Assembly (NCBI RefSeq): GCF_003073045.1
Contig: NC_037603.1
Location: 11,252,192-11,316,191, forward strand
Length of the DNA stretch: 64,000 nucleotides
DNA from: Pomacea canaliculata
Taxonomy: Eukaryota > Mollusca > Gastropoda > Architaenioglossa > Ampullariidae
Reading direction: 5' to 3'
Of the stretch, positions 26,257 through 38,200 are shown piece by piece (within the stretch, counting starts at the first letter, position 1; every line of letters begins with the position of its first letter). Under the pieces are notes generated by a model. That model saw nothing but the letters and a program-made list of their open reading frames with translations, searched no databases and was not told the DNA's origin. The position numbers and the translations under genes were made by a program.

Positions 26257-26451
26257 CAGTGGTTCTTAACCGGGGTTCGATCGAACCCTAGGGTTTCGGT
26301 GAGTCGGTCTCGGCCTCTCAGGGGTTCGGCAGAGCCTCCGCCACGGAGGTCAAGACACACCCTCAATTCGTGATGACACTAGAGAAGGGTTCGGTGAATG
26401 TGCATATGAAACTTGTGGGTTCGGTACCTCAAAAAAGGTTAAGAACCACTG
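26257..26451. mobile_element. hAT-type MITE with perfect 8-bp target duplication
   Basis: A 195-bp element with 15-bp perfect terminal inverted repeats: CAGTGGTTCTTAACC at the left and GGTTAAGAACCACTG at the right. The same octamer TTTTAGAC flanks it at 26249-26256 and 26452-26459. Inside are several copies of GGGTTCGG-like text. No coding capacity. The intact duplication suggests a fairly recent insertion. Confidence 0.9.
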
Positions 26452-26949
26452 TTTTAGACATTTTGGGTTTACAGTTTTGTTACGAATATCATCAACTTTT
26501 GAAAGTGCATTTTTCAAAATGTTAGTTTTCTTCTACCTTTTCTTTATGCTTTTCGGGAAAAAGAAAATTAAAATAAATGCTGACAAAGACCGGCCCCGCG
26601 TACATCATCTCCACATGCCCCTCCCTCTCGATCATCAGCCTGTCCTTGGACAAAGTTTTGTTCTCGCTTGATACCTCGCGGCGAGTTGCGAGGTTTGGGT
26701 GTGTTACGTGACTTTTGACATCTTCACTGACACACCACCCAGACAGTGAAGAGTACCCAGGATTTGTGTACACGTAATGATGGGGGTGGAGGGGCAGGGG
26801 TGGACTAGCGGGTGCTAGTGGACCGGACACGCATGACTTGTCAACGAGGAGTCGTTACGAAAGGTGAAGATAAGAAAACCCCGGGCACTGGCTGACCCGT
26901 GTAAACGTACTTATTACGTAATGCTTGCCCTCGTTATCGCGTTTGCTTC

Positions 26950-27060
26950 AAGGAGGTTCAACAAAGGCGTTGGCAATGGATTGGACATGTGCTCCGCCAG
27001 CAGACAGCAGACCTCTCTAGTCGCCCTACGCACCTTATACTCAGGGACCTGAGCCTCGTT
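26950..27060 (+). mobile_element. LINE fragment (C-terminal reverse-transcriptase piece)
   Basis: The plus frame at 26962-26997 reads QRRWQWIGHVLR. This matches the RRWRWIGHVLR block found after the reverse-transcriptase domain in many animal non-LTR elements. Only this small block is recognisable; limits are approximate. Confidence 0.5.
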
Positions 27061-28049
27061 CGATTTCTCTCCATTCCCTGCTAGTTGGGCATGGACTCTC
27101 GATCCACACTTGAAATATGGCGCCGCAAATGGTGGTGGGTGCTGTCCTGTCACACTCACAACTCGCACGGTGATGTCACCGTAAAGCAACCCAAAGCTTT
27201 CCTGTACTACTGTGAATATTATATTTTTCACTAACGTACATCTCTTAAAAAAAAATACCATCCCTGACCATCCCTGCCCCCCACTCCACATTTTTGCCCT
27301 TGACAACGGACTGTATAGTTTGCCTAATGATAGATCTGTTGTCATCGCTCACCACGTGTATATAGACTATAGAAGATGAGGTCATATAATCTGTACCCGT
27401 CTTGCCTAGTCATGGCGGTTTTCAAACTCTCTATAACTTTCCACAGCGTCCAGTTTTACTTGATAACAATCACTTGACTGATTTACATTGCATCGCACTT
27501 ACTTAATTGTCATTACTTTCAATATTAAAGCTTGTATATATATGTACAATAAAGTTTGCAGTACACGGCATCCTTAGTGCTGTTGCTAATCGCTGTTGCT
27601 AATCACCGATGTAGAGTATTATTTTACTTGGTAACACTGAAATGCGAGCTGGATAGTGTGACAAAACACATCCCAGTTATGCTCGAGATGAAAGAAAGAC
27701 CTCGGGCATCTAACAAAGTCAACCAGTCAAACCCTACTCACAGCTCAATTAATTGCCGAGATTTCATTTGAGTTTCACGTGGACTGCGTCCTTATTTAGG
27801 CAGATAAAACTAAAATCACAGTTATAGTCAAGCAGCCGAGCTAGCAAGGATTGTGTCGCGTAACCGTTAGTTAACAGTGACATTTCCACACAGAAACATC
27901 CACAGTTTTGTATGTGGAGTCTTCACATCGAGCAGACGACAACTGGAAAGAAGGTCACGTGTGTGTGTGTGTACAAAGCCACGTGGGTTGGAGATTAAGT
28001 CACATGACCAAGTGGCCAATCACAAGGCTCGGGTAGGGTCTCTACTTAG

Positions 28050-28740
28050 CATCGTTTCAGCAAAAATAAATTCGCTGCCTGGTCCGCTCAAACATTGCCT
28101 GGGATACCAGCCTGGCCAGGATTTTGAAAACAATGTCTATGTTGCGATGAATAAATTTTATGAAGTTGGACCACGAGAGGGAAAGAACTATAAGAGCTTG
28201 GATGGCAGAGAGGGAGTCTGAAATAATCAAAAAGTTGAAGAGTGATGAACGTGCTGCAAGGCAAGAAAGATGGCGGGAAGTTCCGCAGAAAAGATAGAGC
28301 AGCCTTCCGCAAGTGGGGCTTAAGAACCCCGTTGCGGTTGGCAGGATGAAACTGCTGCTGCAGCTACAGGTCACAGATGGAACAGAAACGACGATTATAG
28401 CCAGAGAGAAGTACCTGAAAGCGTTGAAGAAAGATTAGGTCACTGGTGTCACCTTTTCTGGAGGCTGTGAGATCAAGACGAATCTCTGGAACATGGCAGG
28501 GATCGACCTCGAATGCAGAGAGCAACGTCATCTACATACAACGTCACTACATACAACGTCATCTACATATGACGAAGTCTCCAAACCTGGACAGATTTCA
28601 AGATGGAATGTATTTTGATGTTGACAAGAGCTAGAGAAAGAAAGCTGCCCTGTGGGACCCCCATTTCCTGTTCCTGAGGATCAGACACGGATATAGACCC
28701 TACTCGGACTTTAAAGAGGCGGTGGTGTCGTAATTAAAGC
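28050..28740 (-). mobile_element. LINE relic with reverse-transcriptase and RNase H pieces
   Basis: On the minus strand, 28690-28640 reads MGVPQGSFLSLALVNIKI, the core reverse-transcriptase motif. Lower down, 28240-28200 reads FLIISDSLSAIQAL, the RNase H DSLSALQAL motif. The order reverse transcriptase then RNase H fits I/Jockey-like elements that carry RNase H. The YVDD motif region is rearranged by short duplications of an AACGTCATCTACAT unit. The copy is dead and truncated at both ends. Confidence 0.7.
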
Positions 28741-28874
28741 CTTCTCAAAAACAAAACAAAACAAAAAACACCCCTAAAACATGTTCATTACCGACAAATG
28801 CATCCCTGTTGTGGACACCATCATGATACTCATAGGGGCGCTCGTGTCTGCTATCTACGCCGGAAATGTTCGGA

Positions 28875-29145
28875 CGATTCATCTTTCTATTAACTATCTT
28901 TGCTTAAATGCTGTAAGCACGTACATCACCAGCTTTACGTGAGGGCTGTGCCCCATTTCCTCTCCCTCGTTGTCTTAGCTTCCCCCTCTACCAAATCAGG
29001 TACTCATTCCCGACAGCTGGGGCGTTTGTTGCACTTCTCGGGTTTCGAACCGGCTTGCTTCTTAATTTTAGTCCGGACTCCAGCGCTCTAACCAAAGACG
29101 AGATAGAAGTTCGTGCTCTAACCACTCGGCTATTCGCTTGCCTGT
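28875..29145 (-). mobile_element. tRNA-headed SINE, family 2, just upstream of PUDP
   Basis: On the minus strand the head reads AATAGCCGAGTGGTTAGAGC (box A) and GCCGGTTCGAAACCCG (box B). The body is GGAATGAGTACCTG and AACGAGGGAGAGG, then AAGCTGGTGATGTACG, AGCATTTAAGCAAAG and a short tail. It is related to the interrupted copy at 23697-24150. A duplicated GGTTAGAGC between the boxes makes it longer than a tRNA, so it is not a tRNA gene. Its head ends about 60 bp before the PUDP start codon. Confidence 0.75.
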
Positions 29146-29207
29146 AAGAGCTAAATGGGAACAGAACAGTTTGGAACAAAGAACATTTGAGGATCGAGAC
29201 ATCAACG

Positions 29208-32200
29208 ATGACGAAGCCGAAAATCACGCACGTTGTTTTTGATGTTGATGGACTATTGATAGGTATGCTGATAAATACAATAGTCCCGTTTTATTGAGCT
29301 TTTGAGTTATGCCACATTCAGTATATTCATTACTTTCCGCATTTTATTTTTTGTTTAATCACACGGTGTCTGTTTCCAGCCACTCATAGGATTTACACAC
29401 AACTACTTTAGTCCAACGTACGCACTTCAGTCTTCAGTAGATCGTGCATAGACAGATGGATCACGAAGAACATGAAATTTAAAATTCGTTTACTTTTAGC
29501 ATGGGGATTTGCTTATTGCGTCGGTAACTTTAACGGTAATAATAATATGTGTACTTTGTGCAGTATCACGACCAAGATATGTCTATGATCAGTAATGATA
29601 GATGAACATTAGATAACAGGGGACAGATCATTTTGTAGACGATTAGATTGTAAGAAGACACGAAATGCCTCTTTTTTGGATTGTAACTGTGAAGCTTTGC
29701 ATGCTGTGAACAATTTTTCCTTATTCTTTCTGGTGTTAATGGTATTAGGTATTTAATGCAATTATTATATATATTTCTAGACACCGAGAGTATATACAGC
29801 AAAGTAATTGAAGAAATTTGTTCTGAATATGGGAAGACATTCACCTGGGAGATCAAGGCTCAGCAAATGGGGCAAACAGAACATGCGGCAGCTATTATCA
29901 TTATTGGTAAGTGGAAAGTTGGAGACGTGTGTGTGTGCAAGAGAGAGAGAGAGACATCATATAGATATATAGCCCTATGTGTATGCATTCCTTGTATCTT
30001 CATGAAGCATTGACACAGCTAGCTATTAATTTTTTAAAATACTCAATAATATTATATCTTATATGGGAGAGAGCAATTGCATTCCAAAGCTGACTCATTT
30101 CTTTACAAGATCTGCCCCTTTAGAGTCCTTAGAAGCAAACTTTCTGATCTGTTTCAACTAAAACTCATGCTGGTAAAAAAAAAAAAAAAAAGAGGTCATT
30201 TAGTGAGAGGAAGCATATCTTCAAATTAAACTTAGAAGAACTAAAAGGTGCAGGGTGACATGATCCAGCAACTGAGATTATATCAAAACAAAGCACATCT
30301 ATAAACAGGTGCCATATGCAGAGAAAGAACAACATGCATATACATTTTTTCCAAGATGTTGTAACTATTTTTTCTTGTAATATTTTTAAATTGCCTAAAA
30401 CGTGGCTGACACCAAGACTATACCATCATGATGTTATTTTGTTGAAAGTCTCTGAAACTCACAGCCATTAGTAGAAATTTCCTTTTGTAGACAGGTCTTA
30501 TTCACTTCTGTATCTCCTCTACCCCCCCCGACCCCAACCAAAAAAAAAAAAAAGTCCATTCATTGACTTAGCTGGTGTATATAAGCATATTCAAAGTTTA
30601 TCCTCTGAAAAACTTCAGTGTTTTAAGGCACACAATAGTACAAAATTTTGGTTTCTCAGTTTCAGAATATGTGTACATGTCTTTTGTGATTTTAGACACT
30701 TGTTAGGAACATTTATTATTAGTAAATTGTTATTGCTCTTTTCCTTTAATGTGTGGGACTTGTTAATAACTTAAGAACCTTTCTTCATGGCTTGTAGATG
30801 CTCTGCAGCTTCCTTTAACACCAGATGAATACATCAATCGCTGCAAAAAGAAGTTTGAAGTTCTTTTCCCAACTGTACCATTGATGCCTGGTAAGTAAGT
30901 TACATTCATTGACATTGTTTCTTAATTATGGAATGCAAAGGTTAAGATAGAGTTAAAATTGTTTGGAATTTTCACACTGTCAGGTATGATGATGATAATA
31001 ATTTTTCTTCTTGTTCCTATTCACCCCCAATGGAATATTGGATCTGGTTCTGGGTGTGCCTTACTGTGGACGGATCTCTTCTTGGTTCATCTCCCAGTAC
31101 TTTGCTCTGAGCTTGTCTTTTTCTTGCTGGTCTTGACATTGGTGGATCTTCTGCGTCAGCTCTTTCCTTTCCTCTATCTTTTGCCAGGTTTCTACAGTCA
31201 GCTATTCCTTGTGCTGTTTTTCTTTCTTTCCCAGAACTTCATGTCCAGAGTAGATGATAGTCTCCCCTGAAGAAAGTCTTGTCTGGCTGCTGCACACTTG
31301 TCTTGCACAGACTGAGGAGCTTGAGTTCTTCCTTTCCTAGGCTACCTGAGCTGATTTTTCTCTCTCCTATAGGGTTCTGATGTTCCAGGTCCCTATGCTG
31401 GTTTTTGCCTTGGCCTTGAGAAGATGGGTTGACAAGCTGACTTCCCGAGGGCTTTCACCAACATGCGTCATAGGCCCTTCTGAAGAGGGATTCTTCCCTT
31501 TAATCTCATCTGGCATTTTCTAGTTAACAATTTTGTATGTTATGTTGCATGCGTCTGTGTCTATTTTTTTTTTTTCATAAAGCACCATGAGCCTGTCCAT
31601 AGGACCAGGATATGGCGCTATACAAGTTCACTATAATATTAATAATAAATACTGGCGTAAGGCTTATTTTGGTTTGAAATTCCTAGGAGAAGAGCATGAT
31701 TACTGTCAGACTAAGAAAAAAAGATAAATGATGAAGCTACAATAAAATTAGTCTTTTTCTTTTTATTTATTTTCTTTTTATTTATTTACTTTTTTGTCTA
31801 CAGGTGCAGAAAAGCTAGTTCGTCATCTACACAAACATGGCATTCCTATGGCCTTGGCATCAGGGTCAGACAGGCACAACTTTGACCTCAAAACAAAAAA
31901 CCACCAAGAGCTTTTTAGCCTGTTTCATCACACTGTGCTTAGCAGTAGTGACTCAGAGGTAAAACATGGCAAGCCATCCCCTGACTGCTTCTTTGTGGCA
32001 GCAGCGCGATTTGAGGAGCCAGTCAAATCCGAAAATGTGAGTTACATTTCATTTTGTCATCTTGTTGTTTAGATGTGTATATATACTTTAACATGAATGG
32101 GTGCTTGAATCTTTCTTCTGTTCTTTTCCATTTTTTTTTTGTAGGTACTGGTTTTTGAAGATGCTCCAAATGGTGTACAAGCAGCCATTGCTGCTGGAAT

Positions 32201-32330
32201 GTATGTGGTGTGGGTGCCAGATCCTCGAGCAGATAGATCCCTGCTTGACAGAGCCTCTGGTATTGTCCTAGACTCTCTACAAGACTTCAGACCAGAAGAC
32301 TTTGGGTTCCCATCTTACAACTCTATATGA
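29208..32330 (+). CDS. PUDP: PUDP, pseudouridine-5'-phosphatase (HAD family)
   Basis: A soluble phosphatase that removes phosphate from pseudouridine 5'-monophosphate released by RNA turnover. Five exons join in phase to 230 residues: 29208-29262, 29781-29906, 30798-30890, 31804-32036 and 32145-32330. All HAD motifs are present: VVFDVDGLLIDTES (the nucleophile is the first Asp of DVD), ALASGSDRHNF (motif II Ser), HGKPSPDCF (motif III Lys) and VLVFEDAPNGVQAA (motif IV acidic pair). The helical cap lies between motifs I and II and includes LPLTPDEYI. Length and motif spacing match animal PUDP/HDHD1. The start is the first ATG before VVFDVDG, and no in-frame alternative is better. AATAAA at 32379 lies 50 bp past the stop codon. 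Confidence 0.93.
31582..31650 (+). repeat. Short 3' tail of a dispersed SINE/LINE (PUDP intron 3)
   Basis: CACCATGAGCCTGTCCATAG, then GGATATGGCGCTATACAAG and an ATTAATAATAA tail. It matches the tail at 5147-5206. The C/T-rich stretch before it (about 31000-31550) may belong to the same insertion but was not recognised. Confidence 0.55.
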
Positions 32331-32378
32331 AATAGGTTGCCAATAGTAATTCCGTTGTTATTTGGTTCCAATTAGACC

Positions 32379-32384
32379 AATAAA
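32379..32384 (+). terminator. Poly(A) signal AATAAA of PUDP
   Basis: Canonical hexamer 50 bp after the PUDP stop codon, on the same strand. Confidence 0.65.
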
Positions 32385-33159
32385 TCATATTGACCACTCA
32401 GTCCGAGGATTTACTTGTTTTATTGCACATGATCTCTTTTTTGGTTTTTGCAGTTCTGCCATATTCTGATATACATGGCTGGAGATATTCTAGAAATGTT
32501 TGGTGACTGTGTTGATTGGAATTCAAAACACTAATAAATCTTGTCATTTTTTTTAAATAAGTGAAGGCAGTCAATGAAAGTAAAAGAATGACTTTTTATG
32601 TTGTAACACTAATTTAACTCATGAAATGAAAAGCGATAAGGCACAATGATCTTTCCTGTAGTTACCGGTCCATACAGTGAACATGTATCTTTTCTGTAAA
32701 CATTACTCCTAACACCCTTTTCCACAATTCTAGTCCTTTTTCACAGTCTTCTCTGCTTATCTTCTTTTTTGCAATATCAGCGTATGTGCTTTACAAATTT
32801 TGTATTATTATATTATGTGTTGCCATGTATGGAGACAAACCTAGAAATGGTTTTTTATGTTTTATATTTATTCAATAGGCAACATTTGCACAAAGTTTGA
32901 ATGAAACTTTTGAGGAAAGTGGTGGAATTTTAAAAGTACTTAAATGTACTTGTAGTATACGGGGACCTTAATCATTATGATGCCTTCAGTGATTTTTTAA
33001 AATTTATACATTTTAACTTTTTTACAAAAGAATAAAGTATTTTTTGAACTATAATCATCTTCATAGCATCATGTCATAATTTGGTTATGATAAACAGTTC
33101 ACAAATAAAGCAGTAGTATGATTTATATGTGCTGTTGTACATATAGAGATACCGCCACT

Positions 33160-33950
33160 CTATTCAATACAATTTTATTGATCCCCAGGGACAATTCAAG
33201 ATAATGCTTGTACTAGCAATAATATATACGTATACATGATATAAAAGAGGTAATATAAATATTCATGTTGAAATAGTGTCTCTATCACTCACACATTCTC
33301 TCTCCCATACACACACATTCCCAACAACAGCAGATACAGTGAGTGACTCCAGGCCACCTCAGCCTAGTACAAGATGACGGCCAGTAGAGTTTATCAAGTG
33401 AATGGCATGTAGAATGAATTAGTTGTGGTGACGATTGGTTCTGCATACAGGCATCGCATACCTACAACCAGAACGCAAGAGTGAAAACTCACATGTCAAC
33501 ACTTGATCAGAAATACAGAGGATGCATGCTGCCTTCCCGAAGATTTGGTGATAACAAAAGGCTGTCAGATCCTTTTGCCTGGTTCCGGTGATCTTAAAAC
33601 AGATATTAGCAAGGGAGACAAGACTGTTCTGCTCCCTAGGTCGAGGCTGTTGAACCAAGAGATGAAAGGAAAAGTGATGAGACTTTTAGTAAAGAACTGA
33701 TAGAACCGAGTGAGTATGACAGAGCTGACAGAGAAAGATCTGAATTTCCATAAGAGGTATAGACTTTGATGGCTTTTACGGAGGATCATGTCAGTGTTGA
33801 TGTCACATTTAAGCTTGTTATCAAAGATAGTACCTAGCTATATTTGTAAGAGCTGACTTCCTCGATAGCATCATCATGGATAATACCGATGACCGTCTCA
33901 GGCCTGTTCATGTGAAAGTCGAAAGTGTTTTGTCACACCAGTAAACCATA
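33160..33950 (-). mobile_element. LINE relic, C-terminal part plus 3' end
   Basis: On the minus strand the pieces run in order. NTFDFHMNRPETVIGI is followed by SSYKY and TIFDNKLKCDINTD, then SLYLLWKFRSFSVSS and FISWFNSL. IIGTRQ-like text (KITGTRQKDLTAF) and MPVCRTNRHHN close the coding part. This is the usual end of a Rex1/CR1-like reverse-transcriptase protein. The 3' end at about 33170-33205 contains the inverse of TTTTATTGATCCCCAGGGAC, a common LINE tail. Frames are broken, so the copy is dead. Confidence 0.75.
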
Positions 33951-35231
33951 TATACACCATCTGTACAACAGCAAAGCTTATATCAGTTGAAGCAGTTAGG
34001 TATTATCAGGAAGATGTACCTGGTTTGTATTCATTCACCAGACAAGAGTTAAAAGAAACAGTAGGGAGCAAATGTGTATTTAATGTTAAGATTTCAGCTT
34101 GCAGGATGCGCATCTGCCCACTAGATCGGAAGATGAGGACATAAAAGAAAAAAAGTTAAAACACACATCCATACTCTGAAGGGTAGTGGGTTTTCCAGAA
34201 GAATGAATTAACAATGAACATTTTAATAGGCAGTAGAAGTAGTAGGCTGCATAAAATGATGATCTTCAGATTATTTTATTCCGTGCTTCTGGAATGGGCA
34301 CTGGTAGCATGCACATATTGCAAATCACCCAGATTATGCATTTTGAAACATAGGCACTTTATTTTCTTTTGCTAAACATAATAAAAGATGTTCAACAATA
34401 ATTAAAACACAGACTTGGTGCATCTTACTACAAGAAATTAGCCATTAATTGGATCACTGAAATTTAAGCAAAAGCTTACTTGTCTGTACACCTTTATACT
34501 TCGTTCAGCACAACAATAGCTGTGTTTGTTGTGTAAATCTTATTTTTCCAGCACTCTCCCGAAACTAAGATTAACACATTTACTGGATATAGATTCTTTT
34601 GATAAAGTAACTGTATCACTTAAATAATATACAAGTTAAACCGGAATGCCATGTTAGAAGTCAAAACACAGCTGAAGTGCTAAATACAGCCATGAAATAA
34701 AATTCATCTGATCCCTAAGTCATATAGAAAAAGCTCTTTTATATTTTAAGTAAATATAAAACATAAATATGACGAAGTATACATTATTTTGGATGATTGT
34801 CTTTCTGAAAACTTCTTTCACATCTTGATGCTACCTGATTATGCACTTTCAGACACTTTTAAAGCATTGACATACTTGTCATCTTCGTTCATTGTTATTA
34901 TTCAGGTAGTTAAAATTAAGTCAGTTGAGTGCTTTTGTGCCGTAAAGAAATGATCTTATTAATGGCAGCCATTAGCTAAAAACAGTAGGAAGCAAAAATA
35001 TTTAATTAATCATTCTTCGGTTATAGAGGAATAGGGTTAGGTGTGAATATATGTTGAGCCTGTGAGTAGTTTGATAATTCTAGTTTCTAAACTGTCTTCT
35101 TCTTCTCTGAATGTGTGCATATGTGTGTATGAGAAAGAAAAACGCGCTTTTATATACTTTTATATCTGAGGGTGTGTTTTTATATGTGTCTGCAGAAGTG
35201 TGCGTGTGTGTTTTTCATTGGTTCATGCTGC
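33951..35231. other. No gene seen; 3' flank of gene A
   Basis: AT-rich DNA without recognised exons or repeats. Minus-strand AATAAA hexamers at 34275-34280 and 34358-34363 are possible ends for gene A, about 0.9 kb past its distal stop codon. Confidence 0.4.
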
Positions 35232-38200
35232 TCAAACTATTAGCATCTTTTTATCAGGGCTGTTGACTTCTTCGTAACAATGTTCATCATCTATGAAGGG
35301 TTTGCTGCTGTTTTTCCTTTCTGTTGTGGCCACATCCGCTTGCAAGGTTTTGGAGTTGGTTCCTGTTGATGCAGTTCCACGGTCATTGATGTTGCTGGAT
35401 TTTATCGAGTCAACTGCACCACCATATGCCGTAGAGTATCTGTTGGATTCTTTCCCTAATTTCAGTCTGAAATCATTGAGCAGAACTAAACTTATTACAT
35501 TATTAGACAAACGCTTTTAAAAGCGTTCAGATGTTAAGAGCAGGTAAGAAGTGCTTCTTCAAAGGAGGTTTGCACCAGAAGGTTTGGTATACTTAAGATG
35601 TACATAAAACTTAGTTCAGCTATTGTTTTGGATAAGCAATAATGAATAATTATTGGGTGGCCCTGAAAGTTCTGGCTGCAAATAAAATGCAAACAGTTTA
35701 TTCAATTCATATCCAGAGATGTGACTCTCCCACATGGCATAAAGGAGACCAATGACTTGAGTTGCAGATTTAGTGAAATAGCATTCCATGCATTGTTGTG
35801 TTAAGTCATCTGCATACAATGGGAAAATAAAAGAATGATGACATTTGTAGCTGGGTTGTTCAAAGCTGCTGACCTTTGCTTTATGATAAGAGTGCTTATA
35901 GTAAGGTGTGACAAGGCACAGACAAAATATGGTGAAATCTCAATTCTGCTGGAAGGTTATGGTCACTGAGTGATAGTATACGGCCAAATTAATATTTTAA
36001 TGTCTTTTAAAATCTTAATCACAGAGGACTGTATTGTATCTGCTAGGGACAGTCATTCAGTAAAATTTGAAAATAGTCCACCAGAAACTGCTAATGCAGC
36101 AACCAAAACTGGCCAACAAGAAAGGTCACTTCTACAGGTCTACTGCTGATCGCAGTTTGCAAGAATTTCCAAAGCTGTGACAGCTGAATGTTGAAGTATT
36201 ATTTCAATGATTCACCAGAACTCTGGCCAACAAACTTTAATTTCTTCCCCTTTCTAGCAGTGCTCATGGTAGACAAATGTTTTTTAAGAAGAAAATCTTA
36301 AGAACACTTTTCTTGGGGGCTGAGAGTTTAGTTTTAAGCAAACAGAGCAAATTTATTGCATCACAATGTAAATACTTTACTAGGTATGATGGTGCCTAGC
36401 CTTAGAAAAAAAAAAGTTGTTTCCAATGAAAGTTTTAAGTTTGTATAACTTGAAATTCATTTACAATAACAAAGCAAACATCTGCCCCCCTTAAAAAAAA
36501 CCAAACTGTCAGGACGACCCATTAAACCAGTGCAGATGCAGATGAGATAGGTATGACTAGCATAAGTTATTGTCAAAGAGTTGCTACCGCTTGAAGAGAA
36601 GAGCTCCGGCTATGGCAACAATGACGATGGACATCAGGATGAGAAGGCCGACGAGAAGAAATCTTTGACTCTTAGCAACCACTTCCTGTGACAACAAACA
36701 ATGCATTGGTTGTTCATTGTACAAAACAGGTTTATACGCTACTAATACTATTCTAAGTTCCATCTATGTGTGTGTGTGTGCGCGCGTGCGCTTAATATTC
36801 ATAGCTGAAGAATATGCTTACAATGTTTTAAGGAAGAAGCTGATTTTTGTAACCTGCTCGCTGACATTTGTGTGCAGCAAACAGCAGCAGTTTGCTGAAC
36901 TCTGCGCTTGGAATAGTTTTAAACAAATTCACTATTTCTCAGAAGCTTATTGCATCTATGATGGGCGCTCTCATTGATGCATACAGTCTAAACAATCGTC
37001 GTTATCAATTTGCCATCACCATCGTATTTACACCACCACCACCACCACCGCAGCAGCAGCAGCAGCCGCCACTACAACAGCAACGTTCGTTGATCTCACC
37101 AGCTTGATGTCAACAGAGGCTTCTTCGTCGAGAAAGTAAACAACAATCGGCAGCTTGGCAAGAATCGTTTCGTCTACTCGGTTTTTGATGAGCAGATGAA
37201 AGTGATAAAAGTCTTTATCCAGTTGCTCTTCGTTGGCCCTCACAAGCACTGTCCCATCCGGCTCTGCGAGAAACAGGCTGCAACCAGCCATTTTAAAAAA
37301 AAAAAAAATTTAAAGTTTTTCCTGTTAAAAAAAAGTCTACAGCACTCATTCCACGAAATCTTATTATAAAGTAATTAAACACGATCTTTTGGTCCGTACA
37401 AAACATTTCCTCTTTTCAATTCCTAAAATATTAGTTACAAGCCCAAGAAAACAACCCTCAGAGGACTAATCATATCAATGAAATATTTTATCTGCGTCGA
37501 AGGCCAAAGTTTTAATCCTAGCTCAATTTTTTGAAATCATCTTTATTTTGATTCTGTTTCCTGCAAAATTAGGATGTATAAAATTTCACTAAAATCCCTT
37601 ACTCTCTCATGGCAGGCTCCACAATCTCAATGCAGCGATCTTGTATGACGGTGAGCACCTGTGTGGACAAACAGGTAAATACAGAATGGCTGCAGGTGTT
37701 TGGTGTTTTTGTTATAATACAAGCGTTATTAATTCCACACTCACATGCCTGCAACGTCATCTGATTTAAAATTTAAAAATTTAAAAAAAACGCGCGATTC
37801 GGCCAAGCTGGGGCCAAGCTTGTAACATTGGCCCAAGCTTGGCGGAATCTTGCGTGTTAGCTGGGCAGCCAGGATACAGCACACATTATTTCTAACCGTG
37901 ATTTCCTCGTGAAAAGCTTACTAACATTACACCTATTAGTTCACACTTACTCCAATGATCTCACCCGTGAGTGCTTACTCAGGAGCTTTGGTAAAGATGC
38001 TAACAACATAAACGGATGCGCACACAACATAGGTTAGTAATATAAAATCTCCTGCAACCTTCACGCGCATGACGTAAGCTCCAGGCCGTCTGTACACCTG
38101 AGCCTCGTTGTCGTATCTCACCACGACGTCATCGTTGTCTTGGAAATGAAGGAGCACCTGCTGCTCGTGTCTCTGTGAGGTCAGACAACGAACATTTCGT

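Larger units (their letters stand above)
25660..29207. other. Gene-poor interval between NAF1 and PUDP
   Basis: NAF1 and PUDP point away from each other here, so the promoters of both lie somewhere in this interval. It should also hold the unseen first exon of NAF1. It carries a hAT MITE, two LINE relics and a SINE, listed separately. Several open frames of 60-140 codons are accounted for by the repeats or look random. Confidence 0.5.

Noticed and set aside
26914-27345. 143-codon minus-strand frame
   Set aside because: It overlaps a LINE fragment that reads on the opposite strand and has no splice context or recognisable motif.
29040-29145. tRNA-like sequence with box A and box B on the minus strand
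   Set aside because: The spacing between boxes is too long, the GGTTAGAGC block is duplicated, and the text runs on into a SINE body shared with another copy. It is a SINE head, not a tRNA gene.
30959-31270. 103-codon hydrophobic frame in PUDP intron 3
   Set aside because: It is C/T-rich intronic DNA lying before a repeat tail, and PUDP splices cleanly across it.
35293-35520. 75-codon plus-strand frame with a signal-peptide-like start
   Set aside because: The opposite strand holds the gene A tail exon, which fits splice phase and the gene B model. The hydrophobic start is the antisense of its charged and Ser/Thr codons.
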